This document shows positions 40,041 to 40,041 of a DNA stretch of 40,041 bases, piece by piece. Under the pieces are notes generated by a model. It had not been told where the DNA came from. It searched no databases and worked only from the letters and a program-made list of their open reading frames with translations. A program made the position numbers and the translations under genes. The stretch is from an uncultured Pelagibacteraceae bacterium (GTDB lineage Bacteria; Pseudomonadota; Alphaproteobacteria; Pelagibacterales; Pelagibacteraceae). Position 1 is the stretch's first letter; each line of letters opens with the position of its first letter. Location of the stretch: assembly GCA_902598595.1 (NCBI GenBank), contig CACKCD010000007.1:1-40041 (forward strand). Direction: 5' to 3'.

Positions 40041-40041
40041 A

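Noticed and set aside
1-40041. tRNA genes, CRISPR arrays, insertion sequences, prophage genes
   Set aside because: No cloverleaf with a GGTTC-type T-loop, no spaced direct repeats, no transposase or phage protein was found in the gaps or frames.

Overview
The window is a dense, AT-rich stretch (roughly 70% A+T) of a chromosome from what looks like a marine alphaproteobacterium of the SAR11 clade (Pelagibacterales). This is inferred from base composition, genes that abut or overlap by 1-14 bases, a tandem glycine riboswitch directly in front of gcvT, two adjacent ammonium transporter genes, an AcuI-like reductase and the alphaproteobacterial character of nearly every protein. There is no prophage, insertion sequence, CRISPR array, tRNA or rRNA gene that I can see. 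No gap longer than 300 bases lacks a gene; the three longest gaps hold a hairpin-bearing leader (1824-2009), the glycine riboswitch (6385-6594) and an apparent structured RNA (36403-36639).

Layout. 1-6.4 kb: the end of aconitase, a PrpD-family dehydratase, a small outer-membrane-type protein with a clear terminator, then three membrane transporters (TerC-like, MATE, DMT) and an FkbM methyltransferase. 6.4-11 kb: glycine riboswitch followed by gcvT-gcvH-gcvP. 11-15.1 kb: the conserved set COG2907 flavoprotein, DUF1365, Cfa-type lipid methyltransferase and DUF3833 lipoprotein, plus an unknown membrane protein; this set is associated elsewhere with light or singlet-oxygen responses and membrane fatty-acid modification. 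15.1-22.7 kb: short-chain dehydrogenases, TspO, an HPP protein, a Yip1 protein, MsrA, a DUF4864-like secreted protein, a photolyase-like flavoprotein with unusual domain order, and on the other strand a second photolyase family protein with DUF393 and DUF2256 partners. Together 11-22 kb reads as a photo-oxidative damage and protection island.

22.7-28.2 kb: TPR protein, DUF2237, hisI, folE, acuI, a LysR regulator, rseP and an HU gene with a nested inverted-repeat leader. 28.3-31.1 kb: two paralogous ammonium transporters; the hairpin between them has a 13-base loop perfectly complementary to the ribosome binding site of the second gene, the most striking regulatory signal in the window. 31.1-40 kb: a glycosyltransferase-like protein, rhodanese, an HCCA-isomerase-like protein, an ABA4-like membrane protein, recX, cysQ with two tiny companion genes, mnmA, a structured RNA with three GNRA-capped hairpins, a very basic 27-residue peptide with a membrane protein, metC and an MFS transporter, ending in the tail of an unidentified membrane protein on the minus strand.

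Seven genes too short for routine calling, or cut by the window edge, were read directly from the sequence: the aconitase fragment, a 43-aa zinc-ribbon protein, DUF2256 (42 aa), a 46-aa membrane protein, DUF3553 (57 aa), the 27-aa basic peptide and the terminal membrane-protein fragment. Family assignments come from recognised motifs only; no database search was run.
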